Shown piece after piece: positions 1 to 6,678 of a stretch of DNA of 64,000 bases (position 1 is the stretch's first letter; each line of letters opens with the position of its first letter). The notes under the pieces were generated by a model. It did no database searches and was not told the DNA's origin. It saw only the letters and a program-made list of their open reading frames with translations. The DNA comes from Synergistes jonesii (lineage in GTDB: Bacteria; Synergistota; Synergistia; Synergistales; Synergistaceae). The stretch covers positions 1 to 64,000 of the forward strand of contig NZ_JMKI01000054.1 in the NCBI RefSeq assembly GCF_000712295.1. The letters run 5' to 3'. The translations under genes and the position numbers were made by a program.

Positions 1-1
1 A

Positions 2-280
2 TGGGGCGTCGGCGCGCGCATCGGCGCCGCCATACGGTCATTCGCGCCGCCGACGGAAAGCCGCGGGCATACCGGCGACGGAACGCCGACAGGGCGGACA
101 GTGCGCCCGCATATCCGCCGCGCCCATTGGCACGGTTTTTGGACGGGCGCGAGAAAAGAGCCGGAAAAGCGGCGCTTCGTACACCGTTGGATACCGCCGA
201 TCCCGATAAACGTCCGACCGGACGACGAACTGCCGGCGGTGATACGGGCGGTGAAGAAAAATAAAGGAGAAGCAAAATGA
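2..280 (+). CDS. AcrVA2-like anti-CRISPR family protein, C-terminal part (5' end outside window)
   Basis: The frame starting at base 2 is open to a TGA at 278-280 and gives 92 residues with ordinary composition; the in-register ATG frame at base 1 is only an arginine-rich shadow. The visible part has a short helix-like stretch (GVGARIGAAIRSF), a linker, then RPHIRRAHWHGFWTG and RFVHRWIPPIPIN. From memory this closely resembles the C-terminus of Moraxella AcrVA2 (RPHIRRGHWHGYW followed by an RW.P...N segment). AcrVA2 is known to block Cas12a by triggering loss of its mRNA during translation; many distant homologues in phages and plasmids have no tested function. The stop overlaps the next start (ATGA), so the two genes are co-translated. 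What is inferred: family membership. What is not shown: anti-CRISPR activity or which CRISPR type would be the target. Confidence 0.72.
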   Translation, partial: WGVGARIGAAIRSFAPPTESRGHTGDGTPTGRTVRPHIRRAHWHGFWTGARKEPEKRRFVHRWIPPIPINVRPDDELPAVIRAVKKNKGEAK

Positions 281-915
281 TAAAGTATTTTCCAGTTTCA
301 GCGTTAAGCGACAAAGATAAAAAAATAATCATAAAGAAATTCCCGCTCGCCGGCACGCCGGCCGAAGCGGATTATACCGGCGACGGTACAGTGTTTCTCG
401 TCGTCGTGCAGGGGCGTCCCGCGAAAATGTTCTACCCGCTCAAAAACAGAGAGGGGACGCCGGAGCTGCCGGAGGAGTTCTTCGTGAACATACACCCTGA
501 AGCGGAGGGGCTGACCAACATCTATCTTGGCAGGGTGTCGGGCGGCGTATTTTTCGCCATGCGCCGACTTGAGGAAAAAGAAAAATCCTCCGTAACTGAT
601 GAATACATGTCCGTCTCCAGCGCGGCGCAGATTATCGGCGTCACGCGGGCGCATTTGTCGCATCTCTGCGCGAAAGGCCGCGTTCCCGGCGCCCAGCGCA
701 TCGGGCGCTTCTATCTCGTGCCGCGCGAATGGGTGGCGGCGCGCGTGCTGGCTCGAGTCGGCAGCGTCACGCGCGCCGAAGCGGCACGGCGCCTGGGCGT
801 ATCCCGCCAGTATGTAGGGCAGCTCGTTCGGTCTGGCAAGCTGGAAACCGCCGACGATGGGCGCGTAATACTGGACTCGCTTGCGCGCCTGATGGCGGAG
901 CGGGAAGGAAAATAA
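277..915 (+). CDS. Double helix-turn-helix protein coupled to the AcrVA2-like gene
   Basis: This 212-residue protein starts at an ATG that overlaps the upstream stop and has an AAAGGAG ribosome site at 263-269. Residues 1 to about 105 form an unrecognised mixed domain. Residues about 110-155 look like an excisionase/MerR-type DNA-binding helix-turn-helix (SVSSAAQIIGVTRAHLSHLC then GRFYLVPREWV). Residues about 163-190 hold a second, homeodomain-like helix-turn-helix (RAEAARRLGVSRQYVGQLV). The order anti-CRISPR-like gene then HTH gene is the arrangement of anti-CRISPR operons whose HTH partner (Aca) represses the operon; that role is inferred here from position and fold only. An excisionase or other element regulator is the main alternative. 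Confidence 0.7.
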   Translation: MIKYFPVSALSDKDKKIIIKKFPLAGTPAEADYTGDGTVFLVVVQGRPAKMFYPLKNREGTPELPEEFFVNIHPEAEGLTNIYLGRVSGGVFFAMRRLEEKEKSSVTDEYMSVSSAAQIIGVTRAHLSHLCAKGRVPGAQRIGRFYLVPREWVAARVLARVGSVTRAEAARRLGVSRQYVGQLVRSGKLETADDGRVILDSLARLMAEREGK

Positions 916-940
916 AATCGGGGCGGAATCTCCTTCATTT

Positions 941-978
941 AGAGGTGTTGATTTTCTCAACGGCCTCTTTTTTCTTTT
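941..978 (+). terminator. Terminator after the HTH gene
   Basis: An imperfect hairpin (agagg...gttga pairing with tcaac...cctct, one bulge) at 941-967 is followed directly by a T-rich tract. It ends the AcrVA2-like/HTH transcription unit. Confidence 0.6.
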
Positions 979-1036
979 CCTCATAACCACGAGAGCGATT
1001 TCTCCTATGTAAAACTATAGTAAGCATAAAAAACTG

Positions 1037-1059
1037 ACGGTAGAAAACACGGTAGAAAA
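1037..1059. repeat. Two tandem 11-bp repeats near the tRNA 3' end
   Basis: ACGGTAGAAAA occurs at 1037-1047 and again at 1049-1059, a 12-bp period, in an AT-rich gap between the HTH gene and the tRNA terminator. Such short repeats can be integrase arm or excisionase sites, but there is no further support here. Confidence 0.35.
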
Positions 1060-1071
1060 AAAGAAAAAATC

Positions 1072-1116
1072 TATTGAAAATAAAAAGCGCCGGCGCGAAA
1101 AGCCACGCCGGCGCTT
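1072..1116 (-). terminator. Terminator of the tRNA-Ala transcript
   Basis: A perfect 11-bp stem (1085-1095 with 1106-1116) is followed, reading the minus strand, by a run of T (TTTTTATTTTC). It lies just downstream of the tRNA 3' end. Confidence 0.8.
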
Positions 1117-1124
1117 AATCTTCA

Positions 1125-1201
<77 letters not shown>

Positions 1202-1216
1202 TAGACAACGTGAGAA

Positions 1217-1245
1217 ATTATACAGACTCCTGCCGGCGCTGTCAA
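1217..1245 (-). promoter_or_regulatory. Sigma70 consensus promoter for tRNA-Ala
   Basis: On the minus strand TTGACA (1240-1245) and TATAAT (1217-1222) are both perfect consensus hexamers with a 17-base spacer. Transcription would start about 1210, ten bases before the mature tRNA. Confidence 0.9.
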
Positions 1246-1436
1246 GAATTTTCTGTGCGGCCGGCGGCGGTTGATTGCAAAAGCTAAACTCTACCCCCAA
1301 AGGCTTAGGGCGTTGCGTCAGCTTCTGCAAGTGAAGCGAATTTTCATTCGCTCCTTTTGCCTTTTTTGAAGCGTTAGTTTCGCAGCTCTTGGTTTTGCGG
1401 GAAATCTTTTCAAAAGCGGCTTTCGATGTTATTATG

Positions 1437-1451
1437 TTAGATAAAATCTAA
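1437..1451. promoter_or_regulatory. Palindrome before padR, candidate autoregulatory operator
   Basis: A perfect inverted repeat, TTAGAT-AAA-ATCTAA, sits 21 bases before the chosen padR start, between the AT-rich promoter region and the ribosome site. PadR-family repressors commonly bind palindromes in their own promoters; that this one does so is an inference. Confidence 0.4.
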
Positions 1452-1472
1452 TAGAAGATGAGGTCTGAAACG

Positions 1473-1841
1473 ATGGAAAAGTGCGCGTGCCGTGGTTCGT
1501 TTCTTGAGAGATTCATCCAACCGTCGATACTGTTGCTTCTCAGCAAAAAGCCGATGCACGGCTTTTCGATCCTGAAAAGCCTCTACAAAAGCGACCTGAT
1601 GGATTACAGCTCGCTGGACCCGACCGGACTCTATAGGATGCTGAAGAAGATGGAGGAGGCCGGTCTGCTCAGCTCTGAAGTCGAAAATGAAAACGGCCTG
1701 CAGGGAAGGCGCGTCTATTCGATAACGCAGGAGGGGCGCGTCTGCCTTGTGTTCTGGAGGGCGACGCTGCTCGACTATCAGAAGAAGATCGTGCGGCTCG
1801 CGGAGGCGATACCGGAGAACGTGGAGGACGGCCTCGAATAA
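1473..1841 (+). CDS. PadR-family transcriptional regulator
   Basis: The 122-residue protein has the PadR winged-helix pattern: ILLLLSKKPMHGFSILKSL (first helices with the conserved HG), then DPTGLYRMLKKMEEAGLLSS (recognition helix) and a wing ending in GRRVYSITQEG, followed by a C-terminal dimerisation helix. The start at 1473 is preferred to the in-frame ATG at 1458, because GAGG at 1460-1463 lies nine bases before it. It heads a group with a DUF5714-like gene, an ABC transporter remnant and a methyltransferase, so it probably controls these genes. The inducer cannot be told from sequence. Confidence 0.88.
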   Translation: MEKCACRGSFLERFIQPSILLLLSKKPMHGFSILKSLYKSDLMDYSSLDPTGLYRMLKKMEEAGLLSSEVENENGLQGRRVYSITQEGRVCLVFWRATLLDYQKKIVRLAEAIPENVEDGLE

Positions 1842-1919
1842 GCGAAGGGGCACAGCAGGCGTAAAGCGGATTTCCGCGAATGCAGAGCCGCAATATAATA
1901 AATTCCGGAGATGATGGTA

Positions 1920-2516
1920 ATGTCTGCAAACGGCGGCGATGAGAGGAGCTTCGAGGCTGTCACGGCGAGCTGCGTCAAATATTTCGGCGCGCCGCAGGGA
2001 AGGCACCCGATGGAGATAGTGCGCGAGGTGATGGACGACGTGAATTTTCCGATGCACAATTTCGCGCACCACTATCTCGTGCCGGCGGTGCTGCTTGCCG
2101 CGATGAGCGTGAGGGACGGCTCGACGGCCGAGAGCTTTGAGAAGAGGCTCGCCGAGACGGCGAAGCGCGCGAAGAACGTGCTTCCGGCGTTCTGCGGCTT
2201 CTACGGCGCTTGCGGAGCGGCGGTCGGCTGCGGGATTTTCATGAGCGTCTACACCGGCACGACGCCGCTGTCGAAGGATACGTGGTCCTTATGCAATTAC
2301 GCGACGTCGGGCGCGCTCGAAAAGATGGCGGATATCGGCGGCCCGCGTTGCTGCAAGAGGAACACCTTCACGGCGCTCAAATTCATGAAGCAGTACATAG
2401 CCGACAATCTGTCCGCCGAGCTCGACCTGCCGGAGGAGATCGAGTGCGGCTACAGCAAGTTCAATGCCGAGTGCATCAAAAAGGATTGCCCGTACTACAA
2501 AGAGGAGGGCGAATAG
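1920..2516 (+). CDS. DUF5714-like conserved cysteine-rich protein
   Basis: A 198-residue soluble protein rich in conserved cysteines and histidines: FPMHNFAHHYLVPAVLLAA, FCGFYGACGAAVGCGIF, GGPRCCKRNTF and a C-terminal ECIKKDCPYY. This matches my recollection of the DUF5714 family, found in methanogens and anaerobic bacteria, often near corrinoid-linked methyl-transfer genes; its reaction is unknown. The cysteine pattern suggests metal or cluster binding, which is an inference. ATG codons also exist at 1911 and 1914, but GGAG at 1907-1910 best fits 1920. Its neighbours, a PadR regulator before and a homocysteine methyltransferase family gene after, suggest a role in methyl or sulfur metabolism. 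Confidence 0.68.
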   Translation: MSANGGDERSFEAVTASCVKYFGAPQGRHPMEIVREVMDDVNFPMHNFAHHYLVPAVLLAAMSVRDGSTAESFEKRLAETAKRAKNVLPAFCGFYGACGAAVGCGIFMSVYTGTTPLSKDTWSLCNYATSGALEKMADIGGPRCCKRNTFTALKFMKQYIADNLSAELDLPEEIECGYSKFNAECIKKDCPYYKEEGE

Positions 2517-2833
2517 ATGAAGAAATCCCTTATCCTTGCCGTTCGGCATAAGCCTCCCTTTCGTTCACAGCGAAGGGTGCCGACCTGGTGATCTACGGCG
2601 GCACGATAACCGAGGGAAGCCAGGACGTGACGCTGTCGACCTCGTTCCTGTTGTTGACGATGGCTGAAATGATTGGGGCGTCGAGCGGCCTCGGCTATTT
2701 TATAAAGAATTATTTCGACTACGCCAATTATACGAACGTGATAGCGGGTATAATTCTTATCGGCATCGTCGTGAGAGTTTTGAACGTTTTTCTTTCCTTC
2801 GCAGAGAGGCGTCTGATAAAGTGGAAGGAATAG
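2517..2833 (+). pseudogene. Remnant of an SsuABC/TauABC-type ABC transporter
   Basis: The segment begins with an ATG and a signal-like start (MKKSLILAV) that breaks off after about 24 codons. In another frame it continues with GADLVIYGGTITEGSQDV, resembling a periplasmic binding protein. It then runs into the last portion of an inner-membrane permease: AEMIGASSGLGYFIKNYFDY, a hydrophobic helix (VIAGIILIGIVVRVLNVFL) and ERRLIKW, which is the usual end of SsuC/TauC-type permeases. An intact system would need about 2.5 kb more (binding protein, ATPase, full permease). The simplest reading is internal deletion and frameshift of a nitrate/sulfonate/taurine-class transporter operon, leaving its two ends fused. 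Confidence 0.72.
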
Positions 2834-2883
2834 CGAAAGCACCGGGCGTCAAAAAATATATTATAGAAAGGCACTGAAGCGGC

Positions 2884-3771
2884 ATGTCCAGAAGAATAGT
2901 GATGATGGACGGGGCTGTCGGAACCAGCCTCTGGGAAAAAGCGGAGAAAAAGGTGTCGGTGTGGCACTACAACATCGAAGAGCCGAAGATAGTCGCCGAG
3001 CTGCACTCCGAATATCTTGCGGCGGGCTCGCAGATAATCCTCGCCAACACCTTCGCCGCCAACGGCGCGGAGGTGGCTCGCGACAGCTCCTACACGGTCA
3101 GGCAGGTCGTGGGCACCGGTGTAAGGATCGCGAAGGAGACGATCAACGGAAAGGCGAAGGTCGGGCTCGCTATCGGACCTCTGACCGGCTTGCTGAAGCC
3201 CTTCGGCGAGATCACGGCCGACCGGGCGAAGGAGCTCTTCGAGGAGCAGATCGGCTGCGGAATGGAAGAAGGGCCTGACCTCATTTACATTCAAACCTTC
3301 ATGGACCTCGAGATGATGAAGATAGCGATTCGCGCCGCGAAGCATTACGACGTGCCCGTGCTCTGCTCGATGAGCTTCATGGGCGGAGTGAACGCCGCCG
3401 GCAAAAAGCCGAAAAAGGCTCACACGATGATGGGCAACTCCGTCAAGGATATAGTGGACGCCGCCGTCGAACTCAAGGTGGACGCGATAGGCATCAACTG
3501 TTCGATGGGCCCCGTCGACGCGCTGCCGGTGCTCAGGGAGTACAGGGAAACCACCGATCTGCCGCTGGTCTTCAAGCCGAACGCGGGAAAGCCGAAGATG
3601 GGCGACGGGCAGGCGGCCGGCGCCGAGTTCGACATCGAAACCTTCGCCGACGACGTGCTGCCCGCGGTGGACGCCGGAGCGACGTACATCGGCGGCTGCT
3701 GCGGCTCCAACCCGGCCTACATCAAGCGCCTCGCCGAAAAGGTCAGGGCGAAGCTGGAAGCCGAAGGCTAA
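2884..3771 (+). CDS. Homocysteine S-methyltransferase family protein
   Basis: The 295-residue protein matches the betaine/homocysteine methyltransferase barrel. It has MDGAVGTSLWEK at the N-terminus, ANTFAANGAE after strand 2, GINCSMGP around residue 205 and GGCCGSNP near residue 279. The single cysteine in GINCS and the CC pair form the zinc site that binds homocysteine thiolate in this family. It is the length of the stand-alone domain and has no cobalamin-binding or folate module, so the methyl donor must be another molecule or a separate corrinoid protein. It follows a DUF5714-like gene and a transporter remnant. Assignment to the family is firm; the substrate pair is not known. Confidence 0.85.
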   Translation: MSRRIVMMDGAVGTSLWEKAEKKVSVWHYNIEEPKIVAELHSEYLAAGSQIILANTFAANGAEVARDSSYTVRQVVGTGVRIAKETINGKAKVGLAIGPLTGLLKPFGEITADRAKELFEEQIGCGMEEGPDLIYIQTFMDLEMMKIAIRAAKHYDVPVLCSMSFMGGVNAAGKKPKKAHTMMGNSVKDIVDAAVELKVDAIGINCSMGPVDALPVLREYRETTDLPLVFKPNAGKPKMGDGQAAGAEFDIETFADDVLPAVDAGATYIGGCCGSNPAYIKRLAEKVRAKLEAEG

Positions 3772-3796
3772 AAAATAAAATTTCGCACAGGTACGA

Positions 3797-3830
3797 CGCG
3801 CCGCGGTCAAAAACGCGGCGCGCCCTTTTT
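3797..3830 (+). terminator. Terminator after the methyltransferase gene
   Basis: A perfect 9-bp GC stem (3797-3805 with 3814-3822) with an eight-base loop is followed by CCC and five T residues. Confidence 0.82.
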
Positions 3831-3870
3831 GCCTGAATAAAACTCCCGGCTAAGCTGGGAGATCCTTTTT
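3831..3870 (+). repeat. Dispersed terminator-like repeat, copy 1
   Basis: The element starts GCCTGAATAAAACTCC, forms a stem (CTCCCGGCT with AGCTGGGAG) and ends in a T tract. A second copy at 5327-5365 differs at about three positions. Both lie downstream of genes, right after another hairpin. Confidence 0.75.
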
Positions 3871-3871
3871 T

Positions 3872-4040
3872 GTCGTCAGACAGGCGCGAAAATTTTTCCG
3901 GTGTCCGTGCCTGATAAGTTTTTTAATCGTCCGCCTCCGTGGCGGCGATATTTTTCTCCTCTTCCGGCGCGGCGCACTATAAAATAGTGTATATAAGAGT
4001 ATAAATATATACTGTAACAGATTATAATGTTAAAATATAC
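3872..4040. other. AT-rich gap with no gene seen
   Basis: No credible reading frame is present. The second half is strongly AT-rich (many TATAA stretches), leading into the promoter of the next gene. Confidence 0.6.
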
Positions 4041-4069
4041 TTGAACATTCGCTTGAATGTTAATATAAT
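4041..4069 (+). promoter_or_regulatory. Promoter with embedded palindrome for the ornithine cyclodeaminase-like gene
   Basis: TTGAAC (4041-4046) and TATAAT (4064-4069) are separated by 17 bases. An inverted repeat, AACATTC-GCTT-GAATGTT (4044-4061), fills the spacer, where a bound repressor would occlude RNA polymerase. The leader to the start codon is about 80 bases. Confidence 0.72.
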
Positions 4070-4156
4070 AATTGAAGTATAGGGTTTTTAAAATAAATAT
4101 TTCAATTATAGTTTTTTGGGCTTAGAACAGAAGCGGAACGGACAGGGGGCTTGGGC

Positions 4157-5206
4157 ATGTACACCGCGAATGAAGCACAGCTGAAGGCGTTTAAGAAGGA
4201 GCACGCTTATCTGAAGACAAAGCTCGACCTTGGGAAGGAGATACTTTGGTTAACAAGATCTGAATGCATCAAGGCGGGGCCGAGCGTCGAGGAAACGCTC
4301 GCTATAGTGAAGGACGCGATGACAGCGCACGGGAAGAAAGAGTACGAGATGCCGGCAAAGATAGGAATACATCCCTTCGAGGACGTATTTTTCCATGCGA
4401 TGCCGGCCTACGTCCCCGGCAAAACGGCCTGCGGTATGAAATGGATAGAGTGCTTCCCACGCAACCCGCGAGAATATGAGCTGCCGCAGACTACGGGGCT
4501 GCAGATAATGAACGACGTGATGACGGGCGTGCCGGTCGCCGTTATGGACTGTACGTGGCTGACCGCGATGAGGACCCCGGCCGTCACGGCGCTCGCGGCC
4601 GCCGCGCTGCATCCGGATGCAAAGACCTTCGGCATGTTCGGCTGCGGCGTGCAGGGTGTCGGGCACGTCCGCTTCGTCGCGAAGACGCTGAAGAAGCTTG
4701 AGCGCATATATATCTACGACAAATATCCGGAGTGCATGGACCGGCTGATGGCGCAGGTGCGCGGCGAGGTCGGCGTGCCGATAGTCAAGGCGAAGAGCGT
4801 TGAGGAGGCCGTCAAGAGCTGTGAGGTGCTGAGCTCTGCGACGTTCATCGTGCGCAAGCCGATGGCTATCGCGAAAAAGGAATGGGTACGGAAGGGGCAG
4901 ACGATTCTGCCGTGCGACCTCAACACTTTCTGGGAACCGTCGATCGCGCTTGAGGCGGACAAGTATATCGTCGACAGCTCCGACGAGCACGAGCTCTTCA
5001 ATGAAATGGGCTACTTCCCCGACGGGCTGCCGAAAATTTTCTGCGAGACGGGCGAGATGCTTGCCGGACTGAAGGAGGGGCGCGCGAAGCGCGGCGAATT
5101 GATAGTCTGCAGCAACATAGGAATTTCCACGAACGACATAGCAATGGGTCAAGCGATTCTTTCGCGCGCCCTCGAAATGGGAATCGGCACGAAGATGAAG
5201 CTGTAG
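4157..5206 (+). CDS. Ornithine cyclodeaminase / mu-crystallin family protein
   Basis: The 349-residue protein has the family's two-part fold: an N-terminal dimerisation/substrate part (KIGIHPFEDVFFHAMPAYVP, MKWIECFPRNP) and a Rossmann domain with GMFGCGVQGVGHVRFV near residue 157. MDCTWLTAMRTPAVTALAAAAL is the typical strand and helix before the dinucleotide site. The family includes ornithine cyclodeaminase (ornithine to proline plus ammonia), alanine dehydrogenases and ketimine reductases, which sequence alone does not separate. ATG 4157 is chosen over an in-frame TTG at 4151 because of AGGGGG at 4144-4148. It is monocistronic, with its own promoter and a following hairpin, and may serve amino-acid fermentation. 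Confidence 0.85.
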   Translation: MYTANEAQLKAFKKEHAYLKTKLDLGKEILWLTRSECIKAGPSVEETLAIVKDAMTAHGKKEYEMPAKIGIHPFEDVFFHAMPAYVPGKTACGMKWIECFPRNPREYELPQTTGLQIMNDVMTGVPVAVMDCTWLTAMRTPAVTALAAAALHPDAKTFGMFGCGVQGVGHVRFVAKTLKKLERIYIYDKYPECMDRLMAQVRGEVGVPIVKAKSVEEAVKSCEVLSSATFIVRKPMAIAKKEWVRKGQTILPCDLNTFWEPSIALEADKYIVDSSDEHELFNEMGYFPDGLPKIFCETGEMLAGLKEGRAKRGELIVCSNIGISTNDIAMGQAILSRALEMGIGTKMKL

Positions 5207-5292
5207 CGCGGGTGTCTTTTAAGGGCCGGATTTTTTTGAGCGGCGCGTCCGGCATGGGTGGGTCGGCCCAGTTGTCGTGTACGCCTATTTGT

Positions 5293-5319
5293 TATCAGGC
5301 GGCCGCGCGCCGCCTGATA
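5293..5319. terminator. Strong hairpin downstream of the cyclodeaminase-like gene
   Basis: A perfect 11-bp inverted repeat (5293-5303 with 5309-5319) with a five-base loop. There is no T run right after it; the following dispersed repeat (5327-5365) supplies one. Confidence 0.5.
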
Positions 5320-5326
5320 TCTGTTT

Positions 5327-5365
5327 GCCTGAATAAAACTCCAGGCTAAGCCGGGAGTTCCTTTT
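5327..5365 (+). repeat. Dispersed terminator-like repeat, copy 2
   Basis: Near-identical to the copy at 3831-3870, with the same leader GCCTGAATAAAACTCC, a stem with compensating or wobble changes, and a TTCCTTTT end. Conservation of the loop as well as the stem suggests a mobile or duplicated element rather than chance. Confidence 0.75.
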
Positions 5366-5439
5366 GCGCGGCGCTGGCCGAAAAATACTTGAGAAAACCG
5401 CTGAAAGCCGCTGAATTATATGTTATGTCGGCGGCATTC

Positions 5440-5448
5440 TGCTATAAT
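5440..5448 (+). promoter_or_regulatory. Extended -10 promoter of the cobalamin superoperon
   Basis: TGC followed by TATAAT (5443-5448) is an extended -10 element; there is no good -35 at 17 bases. Transcription would start near 5455, just before the riboswitch aptamer. Confidence 0.55.
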
Positions 5449-5467
5449 TACGGAAACAATAAAATAT

Positions 5468-5622
5468 TGTCTCTCAGGGGAAGGGAAACCGGTGCGTATT
5501 TTCTATGCCGGTGCGGCCCCGCCACTGTAGCTCGGACGAAAGCGAAAGGATGCCACTGGATTTTTCCGGGAAGGCTCGCGATTAGGATGAAGGGAAGCCA
5601 GGAAACCTGCCTGTGAGAGCTC
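5468..5622 (+). promoter_or_regulatory. Cobalamin (B12) riboswitch aptamer
   Basis: The conserved landmarks of the AdoCbl-class riboswitch occur in order: closing stem CTCTCA (5471-5476) with TGAGAG (5614-5619), GGGAA, CCGGTGCG, GCCCCGCCACTGT, GCCACTGG, GGGAAGG and the B12 box AGCCAGGAAACCTGCC. It lies between an extended -10 promoter and the cobalamin operon. Known members switch expression off when cobalamin is bound. A Rho-independent terminator candidate 80 bases downstream (5704-5734) suggests control by transcription termination. Confidence 0.95.
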
Positions 5623-5703
5623 AAGGGGGGATCCGTTTGCGCGGGCGAACGTCTTCACAGCAGGCTCGGAGTTTATGGGCCTGCTGCCGGCAGACACGGT
5701 AAG

Positions 5704-5734
5704 GACACGGGGGATCGCTTCCGGGTCTTTTTTT
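5704..5734 (+). terminator. Riboswitch expression-platform terminator
   Basis: A 7-bp stem with one mismatch (GACACGG 5704-5710 with CCGGGTC 5721-5727) is followed by seven T residues. An upstream hairpin around CAGCAGGC...GCCTGCTG (5658-5686) could act as the alternative structure. Confidence 0.6.
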
Positions 5735-5785
5735 ATGGGCTCCGGAACTTTTTCCGGATAGGTTTTGAAAGGACGGTAAAGAATC

Positions 5786-6676
5786 GTGAAATCATTTGTA
5801 ATAGCGCTCGTAACGTTTACACTCGTAATGTCAGGCGTCGCCTACGCCGGCGCGCCGAAGGACAAGCCGGACAAAAAGGGCGTCCTGATCGTCGCCTTCG
5901 GCACCTCGATGCCGGATGCGAGAAAGGCGATCGACAACCTCGTCAATTCCGCTAAGGCGGCCTTCCCGGGGACGGAGGTGCGCCTCGCCTATACGTCGAA
6001 CATCATCCGTAATAAGATAGCCAAGGAGCAGAAGGTCAATATCCCGACGCCGACGTCGGCCCTCGCTCAGATGAACGACGAAGGTTTCACCCACGTATAC
6101 GTGATGCCGACGCATATCATACCCGGGGAAGAGTACGACGACATTTCGGGCGTGGTTAACGGCTTCGCGGCGATAAAGGGAAAGTACGAATTCAGGGAGC
6201 TGAAGCTCGCGCGCCCCTATCTCTCGTCAGCCGACGACTGCGACGCGATGGCCGATATCCTTGTAAAGCGCTTCGCGAAGGATCTCGCGAACGCCGGGAC
6301 GGAGATCGTCCTTATGGGGCACGGCACGCCGCATCACGCGGCAAACGCCATGTACAGCCAGCTTCAGCTCTCGCTCGATAAGAAGGCCCCCGGGCGCTTC
6401 ACGCTCGGCACAGTAGAAGCGGCGCCGATGATCGAAGACGTCGTCGCGCGCCTCAAACACAACACAGCCGTAAAGTCGCTCGTTATTTCGCCTCTCATGA
6501 TCGTTGCGGGCGATCACGCTAACAACGACCTCGCCGGCAGGGATGACCCCGAGTCATGGTACAACCAGCTGAAGGGTGCCGGCTACAAGGATATCAAGGC
6601 ACACTTGGTCGGGCTCGGGGAGGATGAAGGGATAGCGAAGCTCTTCGTAGCAAAGATAAAGGATATGATGAAATAA
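5786..6676 (+). CDS. cbiK: Sirohydrochlorin cobaltochelatase with signal peptide (CbiK family)
   Basis: This 296-residue protein has a clear Sec signal peptide (about residues 1-22: charged start, VIALVTFTLVMSGV, AYA cleavage site), then the CbiK chelatase fold. VLIVAFGTSMPDAR opens the domain, MGHGTPHHAANAMY near residue 178 and GDHANND near 242 carry the two metal-site histidines. The reaction is insertion of Co2+ into sirohydrochlorin, the entry step of the anaerobic B12 route. GTG is the start, with AAAGGA upstream. An exported form is known in Desulfovibrio (CbiKp), where a periplasmic metal or haem carrier role was proposed. Since it is the only chelatase in this operon, where chelation takes place is an open question. 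It is the first gene after the riboswitch. Confidence 0.92.
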   Translation: MKSFVIALVTFTLVMSGVAYAGAPKDKPDKKGVLIVAFGTSMPDARKAIDNLVNSAKAAFPGTEVRLAYTSNIIRNKIAKEQKVNIPTPTSALAQMNDEGFTHVYVMPTHIIPGEEYDDISGVVNGFAAIKGKYEFRELKLARPYLSSADDCDAMADILVKRFAKDLANAGTEIVLMGHGTPHHAANAMYSQLQLSLDKKAPGRFTLGTVEAAPMIEDVVARLKHNTAVKSLVISPLMIVAGDHANNDLAGRDDPESWYNQLKGAGYKDIKAHLVGLGEDEGIAKLFVAKIKDMMK

Positions 6677-6678
6677 AA

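Noticed and set aside
1-264. Arginine-rich 87-codon frame from base 1
   Set aside because: Composition is typical of an out-of-frame reading of GC-rich DNA; the frame one base later gives the AcrVA2-like protein.
304-990. Long minus-strand frame over the HTH gene
   Set aside because: Shadow of the real plus-strand gene; low-complexity, no domain, no ribosome site.
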